Below, in pieces: positions 10,921-22,806 of a stretch of DNA of 64,000 bases. Made by a program: the position numbers and the translations under genes. Within the stretch, counting starts at the first letter, position 1; every line of letters begins with the position of its first letter. The stretch comes from Hygrophila difformis. Its lineage: Eukaryota; Streptophyta; Magnoliopsida; Lamiales; Acanthaceae. The stretch spans positions 28,967,453-29,031,452 of the forward strand of contig JAOANR010000014.1 of NCBI GenBank assembly GCA_030278955.1, given 5' to 3'. Below the pieces are notes generated by a model, which worked only from the letters and a program-made list of their open reading frames with translations, did not search any database and was not told where the DNA came from.

Positions 10921-12790
10921 AATTCGAATTGTGAGCAATTCGAATTAATTCGAATTGCACAACAATTCGAATTGCTAAAGAGAGCAAAGAATTGGTTAAG
11001 TGTTGGAAGGGATGAAGAAGCCTAATTCGAATTGTTCAAGTTCGAATTAATTCGAATTAGGGAATGAAGATGAAGAAGCCTAATTCGAATTGTTCAAGTT
11101 CGAATTAATTCGAATTAGGGAATGAAGAGAGAAGAAACCCAAAGGCAAGAAGAAGATGCAATTCGAATTGTCCAATTCGAATTAATTCGAATTGGCACAA
11201 ACAATTCGAATTGCCAACAAGTGCAAGGAAGCCAAGCAGAAACCCTTACCCAGTTCAAGAAAAGATGCAATTCGAATTGTCCAATTCGAATTAATTCGAA
11301 TTGGCACAAACAATTCGAATTGACTACTGAAGGCTACAACTCCAGCTTAAGGAAGAGATCTCACAATTCGAATTAATTCGAATTGGTTGAGATAATTCGA
11401 ACTTCACTCAACAACTCATCCAAAGAAAGCTGAGCACAACATTGGTGGGCCTAGGGTTTTGAAGATTGTCTATAAAAGCAGACCTTCCACAACAGAATCA
11501 AAAGATCAAGAATTTTTAACCAAAAGGCAGCTTGGGACAAAAAGAACAGCAGGAGGTTCCACACCCCTTAAGGGTTGGGTAGGTAGTTTAGATTAGTTTA
11601 GTTTATTTTTCTTGCAAGTAGTGTAATTTTTACATGATTTGATCTTAGTTTAGTGTAGAAGCAGTTTGTGTAACCTTTAGAGTAGCCATTTTCCATATGT
11701 TTACATGCTTTCTAGTTAGAATAAACCCTACCTTCAAGCTAATGATGGTGTTGGGTTCTTATTTTGCTTTCAAAGTGTCAATACAAGGAAAATTTCCAGA
11801 AATGGTTTTATCCATTTGTTTTGGCACTCTTTAATGCTTTCCCTAGAAATAAATGCTTAGTGTTTGTTTGTTTCAACTAGGTTACATTTATTATGTCCTA
11901 GTTGACATTCAAACTTAATAAATGCATGTTTGATGGGTATTTGGCTTGATTTAGTGCCTTAGAGCTTCAAATAAGTGTTCTTAGGTTTTAGATGTTTTTA
12001 ATGTCTATGTTAATTTATATTTAAGTTTTATTCTCCTTGCCTTAATCTCATTTTATGCTACCTTAGATAACTTGAGTGTTCTTAGTTTACTCATGTAGTT
12101 CTTAGATAACTAGATGTTTTAGGCTCTTTGATCTCTGATTTCTTGTTTGTAGAAATAGGGTTTGAATCTGGCCAATACCCACTAGACATGTATTCGTTTA
12201 TTTCTTGAAAATCTCACTAGGGTGGCTGTGAAATGACACTGATGTGAGATGAAGGATTTAGCAAATCTAAACCCATCATTACAGTACAGTGTCCACCTAA
12301 CCCATACTTGTGAGAACAAAAATTGTTGTTGTCTGAAAATATGTGATTTGAATTGAGGCAATTCGAATCAATTCGAATTGCATAGCCAAATTATTCTCTT
12401 CATGTGGTTTCCAACCAATTCGAATTATCCAATTCGAATTAATTCGAACTGCTCAACAATTCGAATTGGGTTGAAAACCACATTGTATCCGTTGCCACCC
12501 ATTCATGCCTTAGTTTATTTTCCACCCTTTACCAATTCGAATTGTTGCAATTCGAATTAATTCGAATTGCTAAGAATAATTCGAACTCACCCTCCCTTTG
12601 AGGTAAATGCCTTAGTCAATGTGAGCAAGAAAATGACTTCACCAATTCGAGTTGTCCAATTCGAATTAATTCGAATTGGCCAATAATTCGAATTAGATGA
12701 TGCTCCAAATTCTAGCAAGGATTAATTGGGTAAGGCCATACTTCATTCTTCATGCATTCTCGATTCGAATTACCCCAAATAATTCGAATT
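10921..12790. repeat. AATTCGAATT palindrome clusters in the 5' LTR
   Basis: Doublets (two abutting AATTCGAATT, the first base sometimes G) start at about 10937, 11039, 11097, 11174, 11283 and 11365, and after the TATA box at 12431, 12549 and 12658, with a diverged one at 12360. Most doublets have a single AATTCGAATT 3-10 bp away on one or both sides. The 3' LTR repeats this at 30550-32440. Each arm contains one CpG (TTCGAA). Confidence 0.95.
11471..11477 (+). promoter_or_regulatory. TATA box of the 5' LTR
   Basis: TATAAAA within TGTCTATAAAAGCAGACC, about 105 bp after the start of the last U3 palindrome doublet. It is conserved at 31102-31108 in the 3' LTR. An AATAAA at 11720-11725 could mark the R-region polyadenylation signal. 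Confidence 0.75.
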
Positions 12791-15092
12791 GAACTATCCC
12801 CTCCATTTTGAAAACTCCAAAAATATTTTCTTTCATGATTTGTGTAAGTTGCATGGGTGTATTGGGCCTAGGCCCATTTTCACCTAACTTTATCCATTAC
12901 ACATTTCAGCCCATTTAGTGTCCACTTATTGTGTGCTTAACACCCAAACAGTACCAAAAAAATATTTTCTTACTTTCTTATTTTCTCTTTCATTGTGTGT
13001 ATGAACGGATAATGAGAAACACCACAGATTAATGTTGGTGAAAGGTCCTCTCACAGGGATATCGACTAACCCGTCTTCTGTGTGTTAATCATTATCTATT
13101 ATTTTGCATGATCTGGTTAGTGGTTGGTGGAAGCTTCGGCGAGCGTTCTCTTCACCAAGAGTTTCGATTAGTCACTCAGCCAATTCCTAATCAGATACAG
13201 TTTTAATTTTCTTTATCTTAATTTCCAACCTGAATTCAAGTTGCAATAGTATCAACTGATGTCGACCAACATCAGTTGAGAAATATTACAGCAAGAAATA
13301 TGTGGGTTTTTCTTCCACTCATAGACAAAAGAAAACTAAATGACGGCGGTCACCGTTGTTTGGAATTCTTTCTGTCTAAAATCAGTCATCTGGGAGAATT
13401 GGGAACTGGACAACAGATGTTTGCAGTCCGGAAAACCTCAATTATCTCTGGCACTCTTTTTAGCCAATTTCTTCTCATCTCAGGCTAATCCATCCTTGTG
13501 TATCGCATTCTGTCTAACCTCACCATATATTTTGGGGTATTTTATTTTCCTTTTCATATACTTGTATGCATGATATTATTATGTAGATGTTCTGGTCTTA
13601 TTGCTATTTTGGGGATCCTTCCCCTTGGACATAGAAGTCTTGATTTAAATCAGAGGTTGCATAATAAATTTCCAACAAAAATACCTTTATAAAATCCGGA
13701 TCTGAGTAAGGGATAAATTTGACAATTATGACTAATTCATCTTCCACTGGGGGTTGATTTTGAGAGCTTAGAAGCAGAGTCAGCGATTAGGTCTCACTTA
13801 GACTGAAAGGATCTGTGTTTTAATTGAGATTTTAGTACCTGTCTAGGGAATGATTTTCAAATATTCATTTGCTTCTCAAAATTGCTGTGTGTTGGAAATC
13901 TGATATTAGATATCGCATTAAGTCAATATCCACTTGGGTATAGATGAGATGTGATAAATAATACTAGAGGAACAACATATAGGCCTTGGTGAATTTATAA
14001 GGTAAGGTCGAGTATTCCTTCGACTACTATCTTCTTCTGCCAAAGTCTAGAATTGAGTCTTGAGTGAATACATCCGGAATAGGTTCATTTATGGATCTGT
14101 TTCATTTAGTTTGTATCTCATAACTGCCCAGATGTTGTAAGCCCTGTGGCTTATTGATATCTCGGGGGTTCTTGATCTGCATCTGGTCACCAAGACCAGG
14201 GGCTCTTTTATACTAACGGAAAGAGACGTTTTTAACGATTCCGAGTGATAGATTTAAATGCTTTCTTTACAGCTTTCTTACTGCTTTCCTTTAAATGCTT
14301 TCATAGAGGTCACTCGGAAGAATTAGGGGCTGTCCATCTGTTAAAAGGTTTGAGAGTTATGGAATGGTTTGGGGCTTGATTTGAAATTTTGGGTGTGACA
14401 TGGGGGATTGATAGCAGTACTTGGCATGTCAACTAATGATTTGACAAGTGTTGCTCGTCCACCGTAAATGATTAACATACTCTTGCAAGGCATTGCAAGG
14501 GGAGTTAAGAGTTTATGGTATCTTAGAAATTGCTATCTTAAGAGCATGTAAACTCTTACTGTAAGTACCTGTCTGTTAAAGGGAACATGGTATAGAGAGC
14601 ATGAGAGTTAGCTAACTAGAGAATTATCCCAAGCTAAGATCTGTGTAATAAAATGGAAGTTTAATTGTGTTTCATCTGAATCTTGTCCAATTTTTATTAT
14701 TTCCTCCCTGTCCCTTCTGTCATATTTAAATCTGCTTTCTAGATAGTGTAGCATAATTTTAGATTGCTTTCATAGTATAGATTTAATTGCTTTCTTCGAT
14801 CTAGTTTACCATGCTTTGTAGAATAAATTTTACTGCTTTCATGATCTGGTTTAAATTATGCCAAGTAGTTATTAGAAACCCTTGCAAAACTTGAAACGAG
14901 TAACCGAGTGGAAAATCTTAGTAAACGACGTGGGTCCTGCTTCCATCGCACATCCTCCAGTGAACGATCTGGTACTTACTATAAATTACTGCAATTTTTG
15001 ACCCGTGCGCTTTCGGGAGCACAGTTTCGTGACACGAGTAAATAAAAATAACATTTTGGGAAAATACTCATACAGTGGGAAGATGTTCAAGA

Positions 15093-15425
15093 ATTTCATG
15101 GCAGGTATCTTCTTGACATGAAATTAAGAGAAGCATTATGGTGCAGATACCTAGGACTTTCAGGGTGACAGACTGAATGTCCATCCCGGTTGCACCGTGA
15201 TACTTGTCAAAAGTTTCATGGCTGGAAGAACCACAGCGCCGTTTGAACCCCACAGGAGTAATAAAAAGGGAAATCTTAGTATGTCCTTAAACCCCTTCCC
15301 CCAATCATAACTCTTTTCATTTAATAAATCCGAACTTGGAAATTGTGTTTAGACGGTTCTTCAACCCCCCAGCAGCAAAATGAAACTTGGCTTGAGTGCA
15401 AAAGTTTCATGGCCGTCACCGGGGA
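15093..15425 (+). repeat. Degenerate LTR-end/PBS-like repeats inside the LTR
   Basis: The true junction reads GTCAAAAGTTTCA then TGGCGCCGTTGCCGGGGA (15516-15547). Earlier look-alikes are GTCAAAAGTTTCA then TGGCTGG (15206-15224, followed by CAGCGCCGTTT as at the true site), GCAAAAGTTTCA then TGGCCGTCACCGGGGA (15398-15425), and weakly AGAATTTCATGGCAGG (15090-15105). The same copies recur in the 3' LTR near 34740-35070. Confidence 0.75.
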
Positions 15426-15529
15426 CTCTTGAGGCACCATTTGAAATCACAGTTTCCTCCTTAAGCAATAAATCAGTAAAGGAATTTTCAGAAAATTACT
15501 CGTGTCGGCGAAGCTCGTCAAAAGTTTCA

Positions 15530-15547
15530 TGGCGCCGTTGCCGGGGA
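15530..15547 (+). promoter_or_regulatory. Primer-binding site (tRNA-Asp type)
   Basis: TGGCGCCGTTGCCGGGGA directly abuts the LTR end. It is complementary to the 3' end of plant tRNA-Asp, the primer classically assigned to Athila elements. Confidence 0.9.
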
Positions 15548-15676
15548 GGATGCAGCGCCGTTTACTAGGAGAATTACATTCCTGATTTACTCATAGATAG
15601 TTCTTGTATATGTTCTTGAACTGTTACTAACCTGGGGGTTGTACAGGTACTGTCAAAAGTTTGATACCAACTGCTT

Positions 15677-18600
15677 ATGCAACGGAGAAGGAGCACATTA
15701 CCGGAGCTACCGTTCGATCTAGAAATAGAAAGGACCGCTCGCCAACTGAGGGCAGAAGCCAGAAGACGGAAGGAGCAGGAGCGTCGGAGCCGCACTTCAC
15801 CTGAAACATCAAGCAGCGATCTATCAGATATGGCAGAAAACCAAAACATTCCCCCGATCTTACCCATAGACCAACCACCACATAACCCTGGTAATGGAGC
15901 TGACAGAGGAGTGGTAGAGCATCCTAATCGTGCCAACGAAGAGGAGAATCTACCAAATCCTAATCAGCAACAATACCAGCAATTCCACCAACAACCACCA
16001 CCACCCGTAAACCAATTTCACCAAAACCAAAACATACCAAACCAACAATACCAAAACCAAGCTTTCAATCCAGATCAATTCCAGAACAACCCACAAGATC
16101 CACATAACTTCCAGCAATTTCCAAATTATCACCAACAGTACCAGAACCAAGCTGAACAAGGAAATCAACAACAGCAGCAAGCAGCAGCAGACTTTATGCA
16201 ACCAATTGTAGAGCCCTATCTGGATGGACCTGGGAGAGCACATTTTCCTGCACGCAATTTCGAGCTCAAACCGGCACTCATTAATTTGGTGCAAAACAAT
16301 CAGTTCTGCGGCGCAAATCATGAGGACCCTCATGATCATCTCCAGACCTTCCTAGAGCTCTGCGACACGATCAAAAATCAGGGAGTCTCTCCTGATGCTA
16401 TAAGGCTAATGTTGTTTCCATTTTCTTTGTATAGTGGTGCCAGGGACTGGTATAAGTCATTGCCTATCAATCTGCGGAGCACTTGGGCAGACTTGGTGAG
16501 GAGCTTTTTGCTGAAGTATTTTCCAGAATCAAAGATTGAGGAAGGACGAGCTAAGATTGGAGATTTTAAAATGAAGCCAGATGAGTCATTATATGATGCG
16601 AAGGAAAGATTCTTGGGCCTCATCAGGCGATGCCCCCAACATGGGTACGCACCATGGGAGCAATTGAGGAAATTCTACGGAGGACTCACCCATCCATGGA
16701 GAACAATGTTAGACGCCGCTGGCGGACGACATTTACTCCACTTGCCTATGGACCAAGCTTGGGAGAAGATTGAGACAATGTCTGTCAACAGATCCATCCT
16801 AAACACAGACGATAGGAAGGAGAATCCTCCTAGAAAAGTCTTTGCTGTAAGTGAAGGGAAAACAGATTTTGAAAAACTGCAAGAACTGGTAGCTGCGATA
16901 CAGCTGAGTCAGGATAAAGGGAAGGGAACAGACGCTTCTCAGGCAGGAACCTCATCAGACCAAGTTCAACCACAGCAATCGGGAGTTGTCTGTGGACTGT
17001 GTCAGGGACCTCATCCAACTGACACATGTCAACAGATAGCTACCGAAAGCTGTAATTATGCCGGGAACTACCAAAATCGCCATCCCAACCTCTCTTATTC
17101 CAACAACAATGCACTTAACGCGCATTTGTTGCAGCCAAATCAGCCCAACCAGTTCCAAAACCCACAGCAAAACTTCAGACCTCAGAACCAAGGATTCGTC
17201 CAGCAAAGAGTGCAAAACTTCCAAAATCAGAATCAGAGTTTCCAACCTCAAATCCAACAAAGGCCTAATCAGAACCAAGGCCAGAATTTCCAGAATTTCC
17301 AATCCCAACCTGATCAGAATCAGCAATATAATCAAAGGCCACCATCTCGTTTGGAGAACTTGATGACTGAGTTTATAGCCAACCAGAAGGATATAAATCA
17401 GCAACTGCAGTCATCAATCAAGAATGTGGAGACGCAAGTCACCCAATTGGCCAAGGAACTACAGAACAGGGGGAAAGGAACACTTCCGAGCAGTACTGAA
17501 GCTAACCCGCAGTGTAAAGCAATCACATTGCGGGGAGGCAAGACTCTGAGAGGAATTGTTGGACATGGAAAAGAGACGGCCGAGGAGGAAAAGGATCTAG
17601 TGGAGGGTGAAAAAGGAAGTGAAAGGATCGAAGGAGGAGATGGTATTGGACTGGACAAAGACAAACCAGAGACAGCTATTCCGCAGGTTGAAGCTGCAAA
17701 GGGAGCTGAAAAGGGTAGGGTTGAAGGTAAAAATTCCTTCTCTTTACCACCAAAAACAAATAATAATAAGTACATGCCAAGGGTGCCGTACCCGGCACGT
17801 CTTAAAAATAAGGAGCAAGATGAAAATTTTAAAAAGTTTTTAGAAAGACTGAAAGCTGTCGAGATCACTATTCTATTGGTCGAAATGATTTCAGAAATGC
17901 CCGTCTATGCTAAATTTCTTAAAGAAATGATTTCAGGGAGGAGAAAAGCTGAGCAGGAGGAAGTAGTGATTTTGAACAGTAGCTGCAGTGCCATTATCCA
18001 AAGAGTGCTACCGGAGAAGAAGGAAGATCCAGGATGCATTACACTGCCGATCCACATCGGGAAAACTAATGTTGGAAAAGGGTTGTGCGACTTGGGCTCA
18101 AGCATCAATGTTATGCCACTCGCCATGGCAAAACGTCTTCGCTTGGGTGTAATTGAGCCGGTTACAATGAAGTTACAGCTGGCAGACCGATCAATTACCC
18201 ATCCAATCGGAATCCTGAAGGACGTAATTGTCAAGACGGGAGGGACTCTCTTCCCCGTCGACTTCATTATTTTGGATATAGAAGAGGATTACGAAATGCC
18301 ACTGATCTTAGGCCGCCCCTTTCTCTCAACCGGCGGTGCACTTATAGACGCTCGATCAAATCAAATCAAGCTCCGAGTCGGAGAAGAAGAATTGGATTTC
18401 AACATGGAAAAGCTGCAGAAGTTCCCGTCTGGGGGATCTTGTTCCATTTTTGATGTAATAGATAGTAGGAGTGAGGATGAGAGCATAGACTCTGTGACTG
18501 ATGAGCCGAGCAAAGTTTCAAAACAGGTACTGAAGCCTGAAGGTGCAGAACAACCAAGGAGCTGCAACGCTGTCCACTTCGAGGATCCTATCTCTGGGGA

Positions 18601-20539
18601 CCTTGAAGAATTCGATGGAGTTGAGTTCATCCCAGAGGAAGAGGAAAGCACTGCTGAGGGAGAAATGGATCCTGTACTGACACAGGATCCTGAAGGTAAA
18701 TCTGATCTCTCTCTCCCACTCATTTCTCGCAAATTGCTGCCTTCCGTTGAATGCCCACCAGAGCTTGAACTTAAAATACTTCCGGATCATCTTAAGTACG
18801 TTTTTCTCGCTGAACATAAAAGATTACCGGTGATTGTGTCAGCCAAGCTGACACAAGAACAAGAAAAAGCTCTGGTAGACATTCTAAAGAAATATGTACA
18901 CGCAATCGGATGGACCATTTCTGATATAAAAGGAATAAGCCCCTCTGTTTGCATGCACAGAATTTTAATGGAAGAGGAGTATAAGCCCTCAAGGCAACCA
19001 CAAAGGCGTCTGAACCCCCATATGCAGGAAGTGGTAAGGAAAGAAGTTATCAAGCTCTTAGATGCTGGTATCATCTATCCTATCTCTGATAGCAAATGGG
19101 TTAGCCCAGTGCAGGTCGTACCTAAACGTGGGGGGATCTGTGTGACGACTAACGAGCAAGGAGAAGAAGTGGCGACGCGTCCAGTGACCGGTTGGAGAGT
19201 TTGCATCGACTACCGGAAGCTTAATACCGCTACCAGGAAGGACCATTTCCCCTTGCCATTCATTGATCAGATGCTGGAGAGGTTGGCCGGAAGGGAGTAC
19301 TACTGCTTTTTGGATGGGTACTCTGGCTATAATCAGATTGTAATAGCTAGTGAGGATCACGACAAGACCACGTTCACATGCCCATATGGAACTTTTGCAT
19401 ACAGGCGCATGCCTTTTGGACTTTGTAATGCGCCTGCCACATTTCAAAGATGCATGATGTCAATTTTCTCAGAATTTATCGAAAAATGCATTGAAGTTTT
19501 CATGGACGACTTCTCTGTGTATGGAGATACTTTTGATAAATGCTTGACTAATCTTGCACAAATTTTGAAAAGATGTGAGGACACCAACCTAGTGTTGAAC
19601 TGGGAGAAGTGCCATTTCATGGTCACCGAAGGAATAGTGTTGGGTCACCGCATCTCGCGCGCAGGTATCGAAGTCGACAGAGCTAAGGTTTCTGTCATCT
19701 CAAACCTTCCATTGCCTAATTCAATAAAAGCAGTTAGGAGTTTCTTAGGGCATGCCGGTTTCTACCGGAGATTCATAAAAGACTTTTCTAAAATTGCCAA
19801 GCCGCTCACTAACTTGCTTTGTAAAGAAAATCCTTTTGTAATAAATGAAGCGTGTGTTCAAGCCTTTGACACGCTCAAAGAAATGTTGATTTCCGCTCCA
19901 ATAGTGCAACCACCCGATTGGTCAATGCCTTTCGAGGTAATGTGTGATGCAAGTGATCTCGCCGTGGGTGCAGTTCTTGGGCAACATAAGGAAGGGAAGC
20001 ATTGTGTAATTCATTACGCAAGTCATGCCCTGAATGAGGCCCAAATTAACTACACCACCACGGAGAAGGAGATGTATGCTGTGGTTTTTGCGTTTGACAA
20101 ATTCAGACAATACCTTATTGGTACAAAAACCACAGTGTACACAGATCACTCTGCACTGAGATACTTGTTTAGCAAACAAGACGCCAAACCTCGATTAATC
20201 AGGTGGGTACTTTTGTTGCAAGAATTTAACATTATAATAAAAGATAGAAAAGGCAGAGACAATGGTGCTGCTGACCATTTGTCTCGACTAGAAAATGATA
20301 AAAATGAGCTAGCCGTAAATGAGAATTTTCCGGACGAGCAATTGTTCGCCTTGCATCTTCATGATCAAGCTTGTCCGTGGTTTTCCGATATTGCTAACTT
20401 TTTAGCATGCGGAATAACCCCACCATTTCAAAGCAGGGGCCACAAAGCGAGGTTCAACCGAGATGTAGTTAACTACTTCTGGGAAGACCCTTACCTCTTC
20501 AAGCATTGTGCAGATTCGATTATTAGACGGTGTAACTGA
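15677..20539 (+). CDS. Athila-like Gag-Pol (Gag, protease, RT, RNase H), broken before integrase
   Basis: 1620 codons from the ATG at 15677, 130 bp after the PBS. In order: Gln/Asn-rich N-terminus (to about residue 170); Gag core with [10 protein letters not shown] and [13 protein letters not shown] (about 175-340); zinc-knuckle-like C439-x2-C442-x3-H446-x4-C451; a second Gln/Asn-rich stretch; protease at D805 ([11 protein letters not shown], the Athila form with DLG rather than DSG/DTG); RT (about 1095-1330) with FMDD at residues 1275-1278 and [15 protein letters not shown] upstream; RNase H starting around [15 protein letters not shown]. The frame ends at TGA 20537-20539, where integrase should continue in another frame, so a two-base slip in the GTGTAAC region is likely. 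Everything before it is open, so Gag, PR, RT and RNase H could be made. It would act in cytoplasmic virus-like particles. Confidence 0.93.
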   Translation: MQRRRSTLPELPFDLEIERTARQLRAEARRRKEQERRSRTSPETSSSDLSDMAENQNIPPILPIDQPPHNPGNGADRGVVEHPNRANEEENLPNPNQQQYQQFHQQPPPPVNQFHQNQNIPNQQYQNQAFNPDQFQNNPQDPHNFQQFPNYHQQYQNQAEQGNQQQQQAAADFMQPIVEPYLDGPGRAHFPARNFELKPALINLVQNNQFCGANHEDPHDHLQTFLELCDTIKNQGVSPDAIRLMLFPFSLYSGARDWYKSLPINLRSTWADLVRSFLLKYFPESKIEEGRAKIGDFKMKPDESLYDAKERFLGLIRRCPQHGYAPWEQLRKFYGGLTHPWRTMLDAAGGRHLLHLPMDQAWEKIETMSVNRSILNTDDRKENPPRKVFAVSEGKTDFEKLQELVAAIQLSQDKGKGTDASQAGTSSDQVQPQQSGVVCGLCQGPHPTDTCQQIATESCNYAGNYQNRHPNLSYSNNNALNAHLLQPNQPNQFQNPQQNFRPQNQGFVQQRVQNFQNQNQSFQPQIQQRPNQNQGQNFQNFQSQPDQNQQYNQRPPSRLENLMTEFIANQKDINQQLQSSIKNVETQVTQLAKELQNRGKGTLPSSTEANPQCKAITLRGGKTLRGIVGHGKETAEEEKDLVEGEKGSERIEGGDGIGLDKDKPETAIPQVEAAKGAEKGRVEGKNSFSLPPKTNNNKYMPRVPYPARLKNKEQDENFKKFLERLKAVEITILLVEMISEMPVYAKFLKEMISGRRKAEQEEVVILNSSCSAIIQRVLPEKKEDPGCITLPIHIGKTNVGKGLCDLGSSINVMPLAMAKRLRLGVIEPVTMKLQLADRSITHPIGILKDVIVKTGGTLFPVDFIILDIEEDYEMPLILGRPFLSTGGALIDARSNQIKLRVGEEELDFNMEKLQKFPSGGSCSIFDVIDSRSEDESIDSVTDEPSKVSKQVLKPEGAEQPRSCNAVHFEDPISGDLEEFDGVEFIPEEEESTAEGEMDPVLTQDPEGKSDLSLPLISRKLLPSVECPPELELKILPDHLKYVFLAEHKRLPVIVSAKLTQEQEKALVDILKKYVHAIGWTISDIKGISPSVCMHRILMEEEYKPSRQPQRRLNPHMQEVVRKEVIKLLDAGIIYPISDSKWVSPVQVVPKRGGICVTTNEQGEEVATRPVTGWRVCIDYRKLNTATRKDHFPLPFIDQMLERLAGREYYCFLDGYSGYNQIVIASEDHDKTTFTCPYGTFAYRRMPFGLCNAPATFQRCMMSIFSEFIEKCIEVFMDDFSVYGDTFDKCLTNLAQILKRCEDTNLVLNWEKCHFMVTEGIVLGHRISRAGIEVDRAKVSVISNLPLPNSIKAVRSFLGHAGFYRRFIKDFSKIAKPLTNLLCKENPFVINEACVQAFDTLKEMLISAPIVQPPDWSMPFEVMCDASDLAVGAVLGQHKEGKHCVIHYASHALNEAQINYTTTEKEMYAVVFAFDKFRQYLIGTKTTVYTDHSALRYLFSKQDAKPRLIRWVLLLQEFNIIIKDRKGRDNGAADHLSRLENDKNELAVNENFPDEQLFALHLHDQACPWFSDIANFLACGITPPFQSRGHKARFNRDVVNYFWEDPYLFKHCADSIIRRCN

Positions 20540-21662
20540 GCACGAGGCTTATCAAATCGCTAAGAAATGCCATGAATCGGAATATGGAGGTCACCATGGC
20601 CCCACTCGAACAGCTCATAAGGTACTCGAGTGCGGTTTTTATTGGCCTACCATTTACGAGGATTGCAAAGCGTTTGTTAAAGCTTGCGACAGATGCCAAA
20701 GACTAGGGAATATCTCCAAGAGGGATGAGATGCCTCAACAAGGAATTCTCACTCTCGAGATTTTCGATGTATGGGGTATTGACTTCATGGGACCATTTCC
20801 GACATCTGATGGGAACCATTACATCTTGGTAGCTGTCGATTACGTCTCCAAGTGGGTTGAGGCTGTTGCACTGCCAACCAATGATGGCAACCAGGTCGTC
20901 AAATTTTTGAAAAATAACATTTTCAATAGATTTGGTGTACCCAGGGTGATCATATCAGATGGAGGAACCCATTTTGTTAATAAAGCATTTGCAAATCTCA
21001 TGAGCAAAAATGGGATTCTCCACAAGATCGGCACGCCTTATCATCCCCAAACCAGTGGTCAAGTCGAGGTCTCTAACCGCGAAATCAAACATATACTCGA
21101 GGCCACTGTGGGGACAACTCGCAAAGATTGGTCACGTAAGCTCAATGATGCTTTATGGGCATACCGCACTGCATTCAAGACTCCCATTGGGATGTCTCCG
21201 TACAGACTCATCTTCGGAAAAGCCTGTCATTTGCCTGTAGAACTAGAGCATAAGGCTTACTGGGCCGTACGAATGCTCAATTTTGACCCCCGAGTTGCTC
21301 AGAGTAAGCGCAAGTTGGACCTCAATGAAATTGAGGAAATACGTGCGCAAGCTTATGAAAGCTCGAGGATTTATAAAGAGCGGACCCAGAAGTTGCACGA
21401 TCGTCGTATTAAATCTAAACACTTCTATGTTGGCCAGAATGTCTTGTTATTCAATTCTAGGTTGAAGCTATTCCCCGGAAAGCTTAAATCCAGATGGGAA
21501 GGGCCATATGAAGTGATGCACGTGTTTGAAAGTGGAGCTGTCAGGATCCGAACTGACAAGGGAGAGCTGGTGGTGAATGGACACAGACTGGAGGAGTATC
21601 TTGGGCAGTTCGACCCCAAAAAAGATGCTCAGATGACATCAGAACCGGCTTATGTTCAATAA
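20508..21662 (+). CDS. Integrase portion of the Athila-like pol (shifted frame)
   Basis: The first ATG of this frame (20508) is not a natural start; homology to pol begins near 20531. The zinc-binding HHCC part is visible (C-H-x3 pairs around [15 protein letters not shown], then KACDRCQ). The catalytic triad is D92, D151 and E187 counted from 20508, giving D-x58-D-x35-E, fully canonical. A GPY-like region (SRWEGPYEV) follows, with no chromodomain. It ends TAA at 21660-21662. It needs translational or mutational frame repair to join the upstream polyprotein. The lack of a chromodomain fits the Athila/Tat branch. Confidence 0.92.
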   Translation: MQIRLLDGVTEHEAYQIAKKCHESEYGGHHGPTRTAHKVLECGFYWPTIYEDCKAFVKACDRCQRLGNISKRDEMPQQGILTLEIFDVWGIDFMGPFPTSDGNHYILVAVDYVSKWVEAVALPTNDGNQVVKFLKNNIFNRFGVPRVIISDGGTHFVNKAFANLMSKNGILHKIGTPYHPQTSGQVEVSNREIKHILEATVGTTRKDWSRKLNDALWAYRTAFKTPIGMSPYRLIFGKACHLPVELEHKAYWAVRMLNFDPRVAQSKRKLDLNEIEEIRAQAYESSRIYKERTQKLHDRRIKSKHFYVGQNVLLFNSRLKLFPGKLKSRWEGPYEVMHVFESGAVRIRTDKGELVVNGHRLEEYLGQFDPKKDAQMTSEPAYVQ

Positions 21663-21745
21663 ATATTATACATATATCTTCTTACTTATTTATTATTTTC
21701 TTCATTTACTTTTTTATTGGGACAAAGTATTCAAAAATCAAGTGA

Positions 21746-21784
21746 ACATTTAGAGTACTAAGACTCTAAATGTGAGGATGTTGA
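21746..21784 (+). promoter_or_regulatory. Hairpin plus PPT-like motif, copy 1
   Basis: An 11-bp perfect stem (ACATTTAGAGT, loop ACTAAG, ACTCTAAATGT; 21746-21773) runs into AAATGTGAGGATGTTGA (21768-21784). That 17-mer is identical to the true 3' PPT plus the first three LTR bases at 30204-30220. Confidence 0.8.
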
Positions 21785-22106
21785 TATTTGGAGAAAACCT
21801 AATACCTTTTCATAATTGTTTTGCAGGAATTCGAGGAACCAACAAAAAGAAAGATGAAGCTTCCAAGAACCAGGTTCCCGGTTGGGGTAACATTATATTT
21901 AATGGAGGTTAATTTTGGAATTTAGAGAAATCTAAAATCCAGAATACATTCATAAAATAAAATTGTTAACCCAACCTAATTTATGCAAGCAATATGTTTT
22001 AGGTTCTCATTCGGTGTAGATATGGTTGCTTTTGAGTTCATATAATTTTTGGAAAACCTAAAAATTTTCCTAAGTCTTGAATGTGGTATACTTCTCATTT
22101 CAAGAA

Positions 22107-22630
22107 AATTCGAATTAATTCGAATTGCTTGGAACATACCACATAAGACATTTTGCCTTGGAATTTTTCACTCTCGGATTTGTTAATTCGAGTTATTCTA
22201 GCAATTCGAATTAATTCGAATTGCCATGAAAATTCGAATTGGCAACCAAGGCAAACAAATTTTCGGATTTATTTAGGCCAAGTAGTGCAATTCGAATTAT
22301 AAGGCAATTCGAATTAATTCGAATTGCCTAACTAATTCGAATTAGCAGGCACAAGGCATTTTCCTTAGCAAGTGAGCAATTCGAGTTATTCTAGCAATTC
22401 GAATTAATTCGAATTGCCTGAATAATTCGAATTAGCTCATTTCAGCCTTGTGCAAGTTTTGCCCACATTCTCAAGTTCGAATTGTGAGTCAATTCGAATT
22501 AATTCGAATTGATCTCAATAATTCGAACTTGCTTGGTTTCTCTGTTTTTCAAGCCAATTCGAATTAATTCGAATTGGCCTGAATAACTCGCATCTTTCAC
22601 AGATAGCATCAATTCGAATTAATTCGAATT
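22107..22630. repeat. Phased AATTCGAATT doublet array upstream of the internal promoter
   Basis: Seven doublets start at 22107, 22203, 22306, 22396, 22491, 22556 and 22611 (spacing 96, 103, 90, 95, 65 and 55 bp). Most are bracketed by single half-words (AATTCGAGTT or AATTCGAATT) about 8-10 bp to either side. It is the same word as in the LTRs but more regularly phased. Confidence 0.93.
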
Positions 22631-22665
22631 GATGCAATAATTCGAACTCCCCTTCCAAAATCCTT

Positions 22666-22672
22666 TATATAT
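22666..22672 (+). promoter_or_regulatory. Internal TATA box driving the accessory unit (predicted)
   Basis: TATATAT, 55 bp after the start of the last palindrome doublet and 141 bp before the MASSSS ATG. A pyrimidine-rich leader (22681-22790) with CTCTCTC follows, typical of plant 5' UTRs. Promoter activity is predicted from sequence only. Confidence 0.6.
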
Positions 22673-22806
22673 CCGTGTTTCCCTCCACTTCCATCACTTT
22701 CACTTTTCACATTTCCAAAACACCCGTGTTTTCTCTCTCGCGAACCCTTCTTCCTCGCAAAACCAGTCACTCTTTTCAAGCTTTCCTCCGGCCAAATCAC
22801 TCAGAA

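Larger units (their letters stand above)
10586..15529 (+). repeat. 5' LTR of the giant element
   Basis: 4944 bp. The first ~880 bp before the TATA box are U3 with the AATTCGAATT array. More palindromes lie downstream of the TATA at 12360-12790, so the array spans U3 and the transcribed part. The remaining ~4 kb is an unusually long R/U5 without coding potential. The last 450 bp contain degenerate copies of the LTR-end/PBS junction. Confidence 0.93.

Noticed and set aside
11122..11376. Open frames rich in RINSN/IRI peptides over the palindrome arrays
   Set aside because: They are by-products of translating AATTCGAATT repeats on both strands, with no start context or conserved domain.
10921..11400. 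Heat-shock elements
   Set aside because: The arms give TTC directly abutting GAA. Heat-shock elements need GAA and TTC blocks separated by two bases, so the match is not real.
10921..12790. Regular AATTCGAATT repeats as a CRISPR-like or satellite array
   Set aside because: The repeats are short palindromes with non-unique spacers inside retrotransposon LTRs of a plant. There are no cas genes, and the copies lie in three places tied to promoters rather than in a continuous satellite block.
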